DNA of 64,000 bases from positions 9,710,679-9,774,678 of the forward strand of contig NC_081337.1 of the NCBI RefSeq assembly GCF_022539665.2, in the 5' to 3' direction. Below are positions 32,652 through 44,579 of the stretch, one piece after another. The stretch is from Daphnia carinata (lineage: Eukaryota > Arthropoda > Branchiopoda > Diplostraca > Daphniidae). A model generated the notes under the pieces. It saw only the letters and a list, made by a program, of their open reading frames with translations. It was not told where the DNA came from and searched no databases. Both the position numbers and the translations under genes were made by a program. Each line of letters begins with the position of its first letter. Within the stretch, counting starts at the first letter, position 1.

Positions 32652-35600
32652 ATAGGCTGTCTACAGTGTTACAACTATAGAGTTATGGATTCAGATGACT
32701 GGACTGGACCCCGTTCGTTCGTGACTCTCTTTGTCGTTTTAACTGATTTCTTTTTTTTTTTCTCCCCCTTTTGTCGGAGAAACTTCTCTTCCCCACCGCT
32801 TTCGTTTTCCTCGTTGGGACGTCGTTTCTTGTCGGCCAGTTTAGCGACCGCGGCCGAGACGAATGTCACAATTCACGCGCTCTGACCTCAATTACACGGG
32901 GCCCGTTTGTTTTCGCTCGCATGGCCATTCGTCGAGAGCTCTTTTTTTCTCCCCCCTTTTGACTTGGACTTGTGTGTTTCCTTTCTTTTTGCTGTTATGT
33001 AGCAACTTGAAATTGTACTGCCTTATGTGGCCCTTTAACAAACGAAGGCGTAAGGCAATGTCAGAGTGGCATTCTGCCGTTCTCTCTCTCTCTCTCTCTA
33101 CTTTATGCTTGGCCATTTCGTTAAGGGCGTGTCATTAGAGTCGAGATGGTTCGGCCACCGGGCCCGCTCTAATTAAAAACTTCAACTTGTGCTGCGACAC
33201 GCAGACATTGAAAGCTGAGTAGCTATATAGCACAGTCTCATGGCTGTTGCTAGTTGCTCTTTATACCATTAGCCATTACAACTAGGGGGACATCATTTTT
33301 TTTTTTAATTCGTTCGTTCGTTCTATTTCTTGTTTGTTTCCTCTTGAAACAAAAAAAAAAATGTACCTTTTTTTTGAGGTCGCCATTTCCCTGGGTTTCG
33401 AATTTCTCGCCTCTCATTCCATTTCCTATCATTTGCCTTCGCGCACCCGCTGTGAGTGACTGTGTCGACCGTTGTCGTCATTGTCACGACGAACACGGGC
33501 CGTGTCGACGCGGCCAAACGAGCGATAGTGTTACAGTAGCGAATGGAGGCTGTGCTCTCTCTAGCCCTTTTTTTCTTTTTCCCAAATTGCATCACGTAGC
33601 CGCCGGTCGGTGTTAATTCGATTCATCACAGTCGGTTCTTTGGGATCGAGCCCACCCACCAACTGAGGGACCTCCACTTCCTTCCTTTCCTTTTGGCTAG
33701 TTTCTATTCTTAATAGTTCTGCCTTTCTCACTCGCTTTTTTTTTGCGCCCCTTAAACTCGATTGTAATTAGCAGCCAACCTCCTTTAATTCTCAATCTTT
33801 GGGAGAGTGGAGAGCAGTCAGAAATCAGCCCCACCGTCAGGAAGAAGAAGAAAATAGACGGGGGGGGGGGGGGGAGAAAGGCAAGCTGACTTGTGTGCTT
33901 GTTGGAGGCCAGTTAGAGTTGCGTAAGTGGGTTTCTTTAATGGCATTGGTGCGGGGGGTAGGCGGGTCGTTAGAGCGGAGCTCAAAGCGCAAAACACTAA
34001 TTAATGAACGTTAACCAGCGGCCGTTAAAAATGCCGTATAAAAGAAGCCTCGTAAAAGAAGACAGCAAAAGGGTGGGTGGGAGGACGAACGCCAAGAGTT
34101 TTACTAAAGCCAACTTTTTTTTTTTTAAACGAAATTGTCTCGTTTTGTGCCTATCGTGTACAGCACTGTCGGAACAGAAACACGGTCGGCACCATTCATA
34201 TTTAGTGTGTGCCTTTTAATTGAAGTGTTGTCGCTATTTCCTCTTCTTTACTCATTCATTGGTTTTATTTGAAAATGGAGGAGCCCGTTGCTGCACAGGT
34301 GCAACAATGACGTATCATGGGGCTGGACCCTATGTAAACTGGCACATACTTTATTATACGTGCCTCCTCTACTTTCCGTTACGTACGGTTAAGTCCCTGT
34401 TTGTTTTATTTCTCTAGTACCTTCCCCCCCCCCCCTTTTTTTTTTTTTGTACCTTTTTGTCGCTCGACCGTGTTGGGCTGGTCGTTTCCTTTTCCTATCC
34501 GCATTCATTTTTTATTTCTCTTTTTTTTTTCTCTCTGAGGGCGGAGGAGGAATTGACGCAATCGAGTTCGTTAGCACGTATGCGCACCTGTGATGAGCCC
34601 CACAACCGGTTTATGTAAATACCTCGAATGCGGCATGGACTTTGGCCTTTTTATTATTCGACATTATTCTTATTCAAACAGGTAGACGCAACGCCGACAA
34701 GTACACTCATGATGAATTTACGTATTTTGCAATGCAAAACAGACGCTAGCCAAACCCGCCCGATCTATTTAACGAGCTAATATCCAAGTCTTCCTTGTAA
34801 ACGTAATCGCACGTTCAAAACGAGAAACACAAAAACAAGAAACCGCGAAATAATAAATTTTTTTCTTTTATTTTTTTTTTTTACCCCTTTAGTCAATATA
34901 AAATTGCATCAGGTTTATTTTTAAAAAATGCGAAAGGAAAAAAGAAAAGCAAAGACAGTGAAAAAGAAAGGTTAGCCACTTGTTGGACGTCCGAGTGAAC
35001 GCACGCACGCACAGAGGAAGAACCGGCACGGGAGGCAGCAGTTGCAGAAAACAGTTGAAGCAGAAAAATGGGAGGGGAGCGACATGGCGTCACTTGGTCG
35101 GAGGGGTAAACGAGAAGCGTCACGGGAATTGAGGATTAGCTTTCAATAGGAGAGTCGAGCGGCTAGACTTGTTTTGCATGCACGACGGTAACGGCTGTTG
35201 GCGATAGTGCGACATAATGAACACCAAACTCCATTCTCCTTGTCTTGGCCACCCCTCTGTTTACTCTATGGGGTTGATGCATAAGTAGTGCGAACATGAA
35301 CTCCAACTACTAAGTAAAAAAAAAAAAAAAAAAGAAAAAAGAAAAGAAACAAGAAAAGCAAAAGAAATAAGAGGATGAACGAGCATTGACTACTAGCAGC
35401 TGCGCTCGTTAGCTCCAATGAATCAAGCCACCGTTGATTTTTCTATTCCACGAATGCCCACGTTCGTTCGCCGCTATATTATACGTTTCTTTTTGTGTGT
35501 GTGTGTGTGTGTTACCATCGGGAAACATTAGCGCAGTAGAGAGGAAAGGAAAACAAACACAACAAAAAAAAACTGAAACTTAATCAGAAAACGTGAAAAA

Positions 35601-36596
35601 GGACGCCCCTATACTATTACTCGAGCTCCCTCTTATTGGCTGCTATTTAGCAGTGTGTTCACATACACACACGCGCGTACACAACATCTGGCGGCGACGG
35701 TTTGATCGCCGCATTTGCATAAGGACTATAACGAACATTAGAGCAAGCCAGCGCTCTCCCGCCGACTACATTTCGTCATGTAAAAAAAAAAAAAAAATAG
35801 TGTTTCAAATTGACGACAAAAAAAAAAAAAAGAAATGCGATCTCTTTCTTTTTCTAAAAACTGTCTGTTTTGTGCGATGTTTTGTTTTTGTGAAAGGGGA
35901 AAAGGAATCCCTTAAAGTCAATGTTGCATGTACCGCAGTGATGGTCACACTCGCCCCCACAACCTGACGTCATGTGGGCGTGCGGAGTTTTGTCCAATCT
36001 TCCGAGATTGAACGAAGGATCGGAATGAAGTAAAAGGAAATAACCACGTAGTAAAGAGAGATATGAAAGAAAGGAAAGGCATAAAAAGGGAGGGAGAGAG
36101 AGAGAGAGAGAAAATATATATATGTAGCCAACGAACATGGGATTCATTCGTCCAGCTTTATATGCTGTGTTGCTCTGCTTTGTGTGTGTGTGTGTATGCT
36201 CGCCCGTCTCCGCTGTGCCAGGGCTAAATCGATGAAGCTCCAGAGTGGGATCCCCTTTTGGTCGTCATTGGCACCATCACCCAGACCCTGTGGAGTGAAT
36301 CGTTTCATGCGGCGATGGGGTCCGCGTCCGCCGTTATACGGACGGGATCCGGCTCAACAAAATAAGAAAAAAAAAAAAAGAGGAAATAAAACGATGGCCT
36401 AGCAGAAAAAGACTTTTTCTATATGTATCTATTGGCCATCAAGGTGTCATCGAACCAACTCTATCCACACTCAGCGACTCTCTTTCATATCTCCATCATT
36501 CTTTTTATAGATCGGTAATATAACCAGGATGTATATAAATAAACATGCGCATTTTTTTCGCTATTTTTATAGATGAAATTCTTCTATTTTTTTTAA

Positions 36597-36604
<8 letters not shown>

Positions 36605-36630
<26 letters not shown>
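36605..36630 (+). repeat. (AG)13 microsatellite
   Basis: A 26-nt AG tract preceded by an A run. Confidence 0.95.
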
Positions 36631-36637
<7 letters not shown>

Positions 36638-38780
36638 AGGACGTCTTGAGTCTATAGTCCACTTGCTGGAAGGGGCTTTGAAGCCCCCCAGTCTCTGTTC
36701 AACTGCCTCCAGTCTGTTTCACGGTCGATGAATGGGAGGAAAAAGAGATGGAGAGACACGTATATAAGAGAAAGTTACGACTTCTTCTTTTTTTTTTGTT
36801 GTCGGTGCCTAGATGGATGCGTCCATCGATTTGAGCCTTCACACACACACACACACACACACGCCGGCGAATGGAAGGCGTAAAAACAAAAAAAATTGAA
36901 CAGTATTTACTATTTGGCTAGAGAAACAAAAACAGCAGACAACAAGGAAATGACAAAACAATGTCAGATCGCATCAGCGCAATCACAGGAAAGACGGAGA
37001 GTGTCAGATGATGGAGAGAGGAGTGCTGAAGTTGAAGGAACGGTGTGCACAAATATTATTTCCTTTTTCTTTTCATTTCAATCGAAATGCAATAAGTGAT
37101 TGAATAGTTTTGTTTGTTTTGTTTTTGCAATCCTTCAGCTAACGTACCCCCGAGATTGATTCCCAACCATTGGCCAAGCGTATAGTTGGCATTGACATTT
37201 CATATCCTATCATGTTTAATCATGAGCGATTTAGCTATTGGAATTCGTCAAATATACATACTGATTCACAGCGTAGGCATGCATACCATTTTCCAAGGTA
37301 GTCGTGCATGATTGCCCACTACCCACGAGTAATCTACTAATCATCCGCATTCCCCCCCCCCGTTCCGTTCCCTCCTCTATCTCGTGTATGTATATCCCAC
37401 GGCACTCGTAAAATAGACGTAGGTAGCAATCTATGATACCTTGTAATAGCACATACACCTATCGACTAGAGAATAAAAAACAAAACAAAAAAACAAAACA
37501 AAAAGAAACAGAGAGATGGTAGATTGATCGTGTGTAGAGGGCCGCTGTGTGAACATGTGTGCGCGCATTAGAAAGGATTCCAAGATCAAGGAAGAGACAG
37601 AGGGGAGGGTAGTAAAAGCCCAAGGATGGAAAGTTAATTAATGCAGCAGCTATATAATACGAGAGAGTCAGTCGGGAAGCGGAGTGAAAGAAGAGAATAC
37701 AATCATCGCAGTCGAGCGCACAATGTGCCATTCAAATTGTTCAGTCTTATATATGAATATAGGAAGGACGGACTGAAGTCGCTTGTGTCTCCATGCCCAA
37801 CTCTTTCCATTTCCCTTTTTTTCTCTTTTTTTCTCTATAGAATCCTAACATCTCTACCGTAACTCTTCCATCGACGAACAACGGCCAAAGCGAACGGAAT
37901 ATTGACCTTTTTTTTTTTCTTTTTTTGACCAGCAGGAGGGAGAAGAAAAAGAAAAATGCCCAAAAGCTCATGGAAAATTGAAGAGACGAGAGGTCGACGG
38001 GATCGAACTTGGAGGGATTGGCAGCCCAAGTCGAATTGTGCAAGATACAGCTGCTTGATTGCGTGCCCAACGTGCCGATTGGATGTGTCCCGATGCCCGA
38101 TTTATGGTTCGTCTATCCAGCCTCTCTATTTTTCTATTTTTTGTTTCCTTTCCTTTTTTTTTTGTGTGTGTGTGTACACATCGGACGGGGCGACTGCTGG
38201 CCCGTCCATTTTCTTCGTCCTTCCATTTGTTTTTTTGATTGCATCGTGATCTTGTCCGTGCGATGGAGAGACTGGTCGTCTATATCTCACGTTTGATGTC
38301 CGGTAGTAACTAAAAGAAGCACGGCCATCACTTGCCTCAACTGGCGGCCAGCTGAACGGTCCAGTAGCTAAAAACTTGAGACCTCCACCAACCCAAACGC
38401 CGTCGCTTTGGGATCGCCTTCATTCGTCCCTATCGCATCGTCAATGAAAGAGACAATATGGCCCTCATTTCTTCCCCTCCCCCCCCCTTCCTTTTCTTTT
38501 TACTCTCTTCTGTCTCTCTGTGTCTTACTACCCCGGAGCAGGATTCTCTTCTCCGCCGTTTATTGGCAGGATGCTCTGTTATGTCACACGTAATCCTGTT
38601 CGGCCCACTTTTTCCACTTGATTCGCCACGACGTTGCGCGTCGCGGGGCGAGAGAGATTTCGTCGCAAATGGTTATGCCCAGTACAGACGGCCGAGCTGT
38701 AAAAAGGGCAGTAGAGGAAGTGGAGTAGGACGGCGGAATATGTTTAGAGTACATTTAGTATTCAGCGGGATTAAGGCACG

Positions 38781-38831
38781 GAATGGCGCAGTATATATAT
38801 GAAGCCTATCGTTCTAAACTCTGCGCCATTC
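38781..38831. repeat. Perfect 11-bp inverted repeat (hairpin)
   Basis: GAATGGCGCAG (38781-38791) pairs exactly with CTGCGCCATTC (38821-38831) across a 29-nt AT-rich loop. About 0.4 such hairpins are expected by chance in a window this size. The stem is too short for a typical microRNA precursor. Confidence 0.7.
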
Positions 38832-38921
38832 TATTGAGCTCAAAGAGAGGAGGTAATTTGGATCGCGAGCAAACTGCATACGGCCCAAAGTAAGAGAGCA
38901 GAGTGAGTTATAGCATCCAGC

Positions 38922-38937
38922 AATTCGATATCGAATT
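38922..38937. repeat. Perfect 16-bp palindrome
   Basis: AATTCGATATCGAATT is fully self-complementary. About one such palindrome is expected by chance in 64 kb, so it is noted mainly because it lies in a cluster of inverted repeats. Confidence 0.7.
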
Positions 38938-39218
38938 CGGCTTTTTATAACCTTTCCTCCCGGCCCTGGCAACGAACACGGCCTTGGGTTGTAATATGCA
39001 GTAGACTACAGTAAATAGCGCTAGGCCGTTTAGTGTATTTTCTTTTTTTTTTTTTTTTTCAAAAGAAGGCCAGGCTCATTGCAGCGGCGATGTTTTTTTT
39101 TTTTTCTTTTTTTCCATAGTTGCTGTAACCGTCTGAGAGAAGGGGGGAACGCATGCCGAGTATGGCAAACTCACGCTGCCGCACTAAACTCATAACTTTT
39201 GTGTGTCGTGATCTTTTT

Positions 39219-39279
39219 CTGACGGCGCGGACGAGCTAAAACCAAACCTTGAGAGCAAAGTTTGCCTAGCCGCCGTCAG
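39219..39279. repeat. Hairpin with 9-bp outer stem
   Basis: CTGACGGCG (39219-39227) pairs with CGCCGTCAG (39271-39279). Inner pairs GCTA/TAGC (39235-39238 with 39267-39270) and CAAAC/GTTTG (39243-39247 with 39260-39264) extend the fold, after a 7-nt bulge on the 5' side. Total pairing is 18 bp in 61 nt. Confidence 0.6.
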
Positions 39280-39341
39280 TCCAAACGATTTTTTTTTTTC
39301 TCTTTTGATTTGTTTTCCATTTTCTTTCTTTCTTCCACGAC

Positions 39342-39365
39342 GCTGACGTCAGCTGAAGGCACGTG
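39342..39365. promoter_or_regulatory. MARE/CRE palindrome and adjacent E-box
   Basis: GCTGACGTCAGC (39342-39353) is a 12-bp palindrome that contains a full CRE and the core of a Maf recognition element. A CACGTG E-box follows at 39360-39365. Both are protein-binding motifs of bZIP and bHLH factors. Together they suggest a regulatory element in a repeat-poor island. Confidence 0.3.
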
Positions 39366-42361
39366 TCAGACGTGCGGTTTGTATTCAAATCTCGAGTCAT
39401 TCAAATTTTTTTTTTTTTAGTTAATCACCAGTTTCATTCAAATTCAATCTTGTTTATTGCGAACTCTTTGTTCTTTAATTCTATTTTCCTCTTCATTCCG
39501 TTTTTTTTTTGCAACTGTTCTATTCCAGGAGCTTCCATTGTTGGCCAAGTAGCACGTACCTTAAGATAGCAAAAAAATGAATGAATGAACGATAGAGAGG
39601 AAAGAGAGCAAAGAAAAGCAGTGGCCAAAGATGAAAACAAGAAAGAAATGCATGATGATGAGATGGTTGGGTCTTCTGGAAACTGTTGATCGATGATGCC
39701 TCTTCTTCTCTTGACGCTCTTGTCTCTTATTAGAAACGTTGGCGTGCCATATTAATAGAGACGAGAGGTAAAAAAGAAAGACAGCCCCATCTGTTTGATC
39801 TCCGGTTTCCTCTCTCGCTAGGCCAGCTAGACGCTGTGTTTCGACGACTTGATGAATAGACGCGCTCGTTTTTCTCTCCTTGGCATCTCCCACCACTGTT
39901 TATGTGTACATGCGTGCACAGGCTATGTTGAAAAAGGACTCTATTTCTTGTTTTGTTTTTTTCCGCCTTGCAGGAATTTTCTGCGTGTCTTATCACAAAT
40001 TGTAAGTGCGTCGATGATTTAGTACAACGCCTTTTGTTTTCTTCGTTTTTGACCAACTGGAAATGCGACACCCACCAACAGCAGGTGGTGTACCTCTACT
40101 CTTGTTTCCTTGTATATCCTTCCATCTGATTGTTAGCCGTTCACAATCATTAAGCGAGTCATCGGAAGATATACGTAACAAAAGGAAGGAGGTGAATGAG
40201 TTGACGGGCAAATATGAAGTGATGTAAAATGTTTATTGATAAAGATTAGCTCAGGGACGTTCTTCGACCCATTAAAGAGTAGCCCCCTCCTCCGTGTTGA
40301 ATAGTTCTTTTACAGCACAAATCGACTGTAGAGAGTAATCCAATCAGCAAACAATCGAGTTCATTAGGATGGAGACAAGCTGAGATGGGGGGGGGGGGGG
40401 CGGGTGACAACAGTGAGGCTGCGCATCTGTCCGGCCGATGATCAATCTTGATAGCTGCTCCCGAGTCTCACGATCGTCGGAATTATGGTGAACTGATCCG
40501 ATCGCTTTCCCTTTCTTTCTTTCTCATTCATTTTTTAGCTTTGAAAAATACTGTTTGATTATCAAACTCGACTCTATGTCTCTCTCTGTTGTGTACAGAA
40601 ATGCATGGGATAAAAAAAGGATTCGGGCGGACGTGGGATCTTCAGGAAAAAGAAAGGTCTATGTTTAGTTGCGTGCGTGAAAGCCCATAGCCAGCGAGCC
40701 AAACATGTCTACGTGTACGTGCTGGAACACGGTAGAAGACATATGGCCGTCCAACGTCGAGGGGGTCTCACTGACGCTAAGGAATAAATAGAAACACAAG
40801 TTCTCGCTAGTTGCGTAAAGGCATAGAGAAGGGAGAGAGAGTCTGTACTGAATTTTGAAGAAAGCAAACGCCTTGGAGTGGGAAAAAAAGAGGACAGAGA
40901 ACTGAAAAAGATTAAGAACGAAAAGAAAAAAAGGGGGGCGTAAAAAAAAAGAAAACGAACGACCAAAAAAAAAAAAAGACCGAAGGCAAAAAGGAAGTAA
41001 GGGGGGGGGGTGCGCGCGGCGGGACTGCATTCCGGCCGGTATATATATCATCGACGCTGCAGGCATTTCACGACTGGCAACACGTTGACAAGTTTAGTGG
41101 ATGATTAGCCATTTCTTGCTGCACTGAAAGTGGTTTCTTTTTCTTTTTTCTTTTTTTTTTATTACTATTTGCCTTGTTTGCGTCGTTCTATTCTTTTTCG
41201 GCCATATTTTTCTTGTTGTTCGCCATTTTTATTCGATTTTCCTTTTTTTTTTTTTTTTTTTTTTATGTATTTATATCTTTTGTCCCTGTGCCACTCACCG
41301 ACTGAGTTTTCGAGCATTTTTATTTCATTTGCCGAGCTGTTCAGTTGACATTTTGAATGCGATTCTTTTAGTTATCGACTGCTGTGAGAGGCAAAGATGA
41401 CGGTTGGCAATGACTATGTCCTTTTCTATCTCTGTTTTTCTCTCTCTCCAACTCTTTTTTAAGGACGAAAACGAAACAAAAAAATTCCGTTCGTTTTTCT
41501 GTCTGTTTTTGCTGCCTCTACTGCCAACCCCCACCGCCTTATTTAACCGTTGTGCACACATCCGGCATCAGCTGGGAAATCCGAGCTCACGCACACAAAC
41601 ACACAGTCGTCGAGCCTTGTGCACACATTGTATTGACATGCAGAATGAAATAGGCAAAGAAGAAGAAAAAAACGGAGACGGTTTCTTGGGCGTTGGAGCG
41701 TTTCTTTTTCGTTCATTCTTCGTCAAGGAGAGGCTGAAAGAATAATGGCTCTCCAGAAAAAAAGTTTTTGGCTCCTTCCTGTTCCATAATCCCGGCCAGG
41801 TTACGTTAGGCTATTCGCCTTTCTTTCTTTCTTTCTTTCTTTCTTTTTTTTTTCCGCAGATGTATCGTAACATATTGCGTCATTGGCTCGCTTCTGTGTT
41901 TACTCGAAATGGGTTTTGAAAATGGCCAACAGTGTTCTAATTTTCGCTATCCAATCGCTTTTGGGTTGCCATCTGCTGTGCCGAGAGTCTTGCCGTGTTG
42001 TCATGCACGGTCGATGGGGCTCGTTAGTGAACAAGGATGATAATGAATTCCGACTGACATGTATGGCAGCAGCCATATTCACAAAACGGTGAACCTTTGG
42101 CAGCGTGCTCTTAATTGAACCCGGTTGCCTTTTAGCTGGCAATTCGTCGGAACGGTTGAATAGCTGAGACGGTTTTCCTGGAACCGACGGTTTATCACCG
42201 GCAACGAATGAGGCCTTCATCTCATGCAAATAACGAAACTGTTTAGATAGCGTTGTCCGTTTGCATAAAGACCACATTAGACTAGCTATTCTATTCCTCA
42301 AAAGTTTAATCCGATAAAGGTGAGTTCATCAATGGAACACATCACCGAAAGGCTTTGTTTT

Positions 42362-42381
42362 GGGGGGGGGGGGGGGGGGGG
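42362..42381 (+). repeat. Poly-G tract (G20)
   Basis: The longest G run in the window. Confidence 0.9.
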
Positions 42382-43051
42382 AGGGAGGCTCTTGCAGCTC
42401 AGAAATGTTTCACTGCAACATACATGCGGCCTCTCTAGCTTATGAATAAAGTTTTCTGTAACAGATAGCATGAGATTAGCGCAGTTGATGATGATTGATT
42501 CAACTACCTGGCATAGCAATCTTCCCGTGCATTTATCTCCGCTATATATGCAAACAGTTGCTGGCCATGTCCGTATGTCAAATCAATTAGTAAGTTAAAC
42601 TCGGTCATCCTTTTGTCATTTAATTATCCTTTACCACATTTATGCGTTATGCCTGGTAAATTGTTGATCTCATTTGATCGAATTATTGAGTGGACCGTGC
42701 ACGGAAACACATCGTCCTGAGACGTTGTTGTTCAATGCTAAACTAGCTGCATTTTTTTTTTTTTTTTTTAAGTAAAAAGAAATTTAGCTGAAGGCAGACG
42801 CACAAAGTATTTAAACTGTACGCCTACGTCGGTGCTTGGCATCGGCTCATTTTGAATGGGCCGCGGTCGCACGGCTAACTCGCAGGGGGCACTGAACCGT
42901 TCAGCGCGCTGTCCGGGTGGGGTTTCCAGCACTAGTAAATCAGAGTCGAAGACCAAAAAAAGAAGACGACGAGGGGAAATGCACAAAATAAAAACAGAAT
43001 AAAATAAATAAGAGAGAGAGAGAGAAATTGTCGAATGTAATATAGGAAAGC

Positions 43052-43075
43052 GAGAGAGAGAGAGAGAGAGAGAGA
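43052..43075 (+). repeat. (GA)12 microsatellite
   Basis: A 24-nt GA tract. Confidence 0.9.
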
Positions 43076-44546
43076 AAAGCATAAGTTGCTTCCTTGCCAG
43101 GCACCGGCCGAATCGAATCAAAAGACTTAGAAGAAGGCGACGGAAAAACGAAACAAAAAAATGCAGAACACAAGTTAAAAAAAAACCCAAACGCACAAAA
43201 CCGAAACCCCCGCTAGGAAAATTCCAACCCAGAGCCATAAGTCATTAGATTATCATTTTTCTTTCCTCTTTGATAAAAAAGAATAAGGCGAGAGCCTATA
43301 GGGTTATCGGCTGGAACAGAATGTAAACACCTTCTTGCTTTTTTTTTTTTGGCCCAGAGTAGATAGAAAGTGGCCGAACAGGCAAACAAGAATCCAGCTT
43401 CATTGCTAGTCTTTTCCTCTATGCCAGCAGTTTTACATGGCCAGGATGTTAAAGATGCTTGGCTCCATTGATTGTGTGTACCAGAAAGGATATGAGGACG
43501 AGAGATGTGTCTGTGTGTGTGTGCAGAGATTTACACACAAAACACGCGTATATGTACACAGCATTGCACGAGAGAAAGGAAGAAAAAAGAGAGAAGAGAG
43601 ATGGGTGGAACAAATTCAATTACGACTTTGGGGCCTTATCTTAATGGCCTTTGATTGGCCGTCGTCTCCCGCTGTTCAATCGGCCCTGGCTCCAAATGAG
43701 CAACAGTGATTTCTCTCTCCTTCCTCGTTCGGATCGTCGTCGCCGCCGTTTCTTACTTCCATCGTTTTTTTTTCTTTTCTTATCTACTCTCTTCTATCAC
43801 ATATTTTTCGTTTTCTTATAGATTAATACCATCCCGGGCCTTCTCTCGTTTTATTTTAGCTCGCCATCTATTCTTTTCTGAAGGCTTTTCTCTTTTTTGT
43901 AAAAGTGCTCCGTAACCACCAAAAGGGAGTTGCTCGTTTTCGTTCCTTTTTTTTTTTTCTTGTGGCAATTTGTACAATAACTCTTGGTTCGCCTATATAC
44001 ATATTATACATACAGATTTTTACCTATATACGTATATAGCTATGGATAGATGGAAAGATAGTTGAGCTCTCGAATTCTTTCATCTACTTGTACCACTCGT
44101 TTTTTTTGTTTTATTATTCTCTGCCTTTCCACTAAAAGTGGATGCCAACAATCGACCTGTGCCCGCTGGAATCGATATCGAAGAGAGTGATCTTTCAGAA
44201 AGAAAAAAGGAAATCTTACTACACCGTAGTAGTTCTTTAATTTGTATTAACATTTCGTCCTTGAGTATTCGATATTTTATCGAGTTCTTTCAATTGTTTT
44301 AAGATTCTTTAAGGTCATTTTAACGAGTGCTTCATAATCACGTTAGTTAAGTCGGTTTTTTCTTTTTTCACCGGCTGCGGGATTTTTCTGTAACTGCTAT
44401 ACACTCGTTCAGCACTGGATCCACGGTCTTGCGGCACTAGTTATGTGCGGGCCCCGGACATGGGTTTTCAGCATTTGGCCATGCTTGACACAGTGTTGCC
44501 TCGAGTCTCGTAAATCAAGAGGCGCCCCGGACTTCCAATTAGCTGC

Positions 44547-44579
44547 ACCACACACACATACACACACACACACACACAC
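44547..44579 (+). repeat. Interrupted (CA)n microsatellite
   Basis: A CA tract of about 33 nt with one ATA interruption. Confidence 0.9.

Larger units (their letters stand above)
24001..34000. other. Non-coding, repeat-dense region
   Basis: No gene supported. Very long A/T tracts (T42 at 24318, A35 at 27611, A28 at 32473), poly-G tracts (28247, 28931) and CA/TG/TC microsatellites dominate. Ordinary-complexity islands include about 25180-25480, 26200-26400, 26600-26960 and 30080-30290. The last contains two hairpins in a stretch that also happens to read open. No transposon protein fragment is visible. Confidence 0.55.
34001..44000. other. Non-coding region with ordinary-complexity islands
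   Basis: No gene supported. The repeats are milder than in the neighbouring blocks. There are ordinary-complexity islands at about 34560-34850, 37130-37450, 38560-39370, 40080-40500 and 41880-42700. The 38.6-39.4 kb island holds several inverted repeats and palindromes that are listed separately. The longest open frame free of homopolymers in the block (minus strand, 41900-42301) matches nothing I recognise. Confidence 0.5.

Noticed and set aside
38009-38110. Non-repetitive + strand frame (EGLAAQVELCKIQLLDCVP...) near 38 kb
   Set aside because: The composition looks protein-like, but there is no ATG, no convincing splice site on either side, and the minus strand reads open as well.
41900-42301. 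Minus-strand open frame of 133 codons free of homopolymers
   Set aside because: It opens from TTG, has no recognisable domain, and a few frames of this length are expected by chance across six frames of 64 kb.
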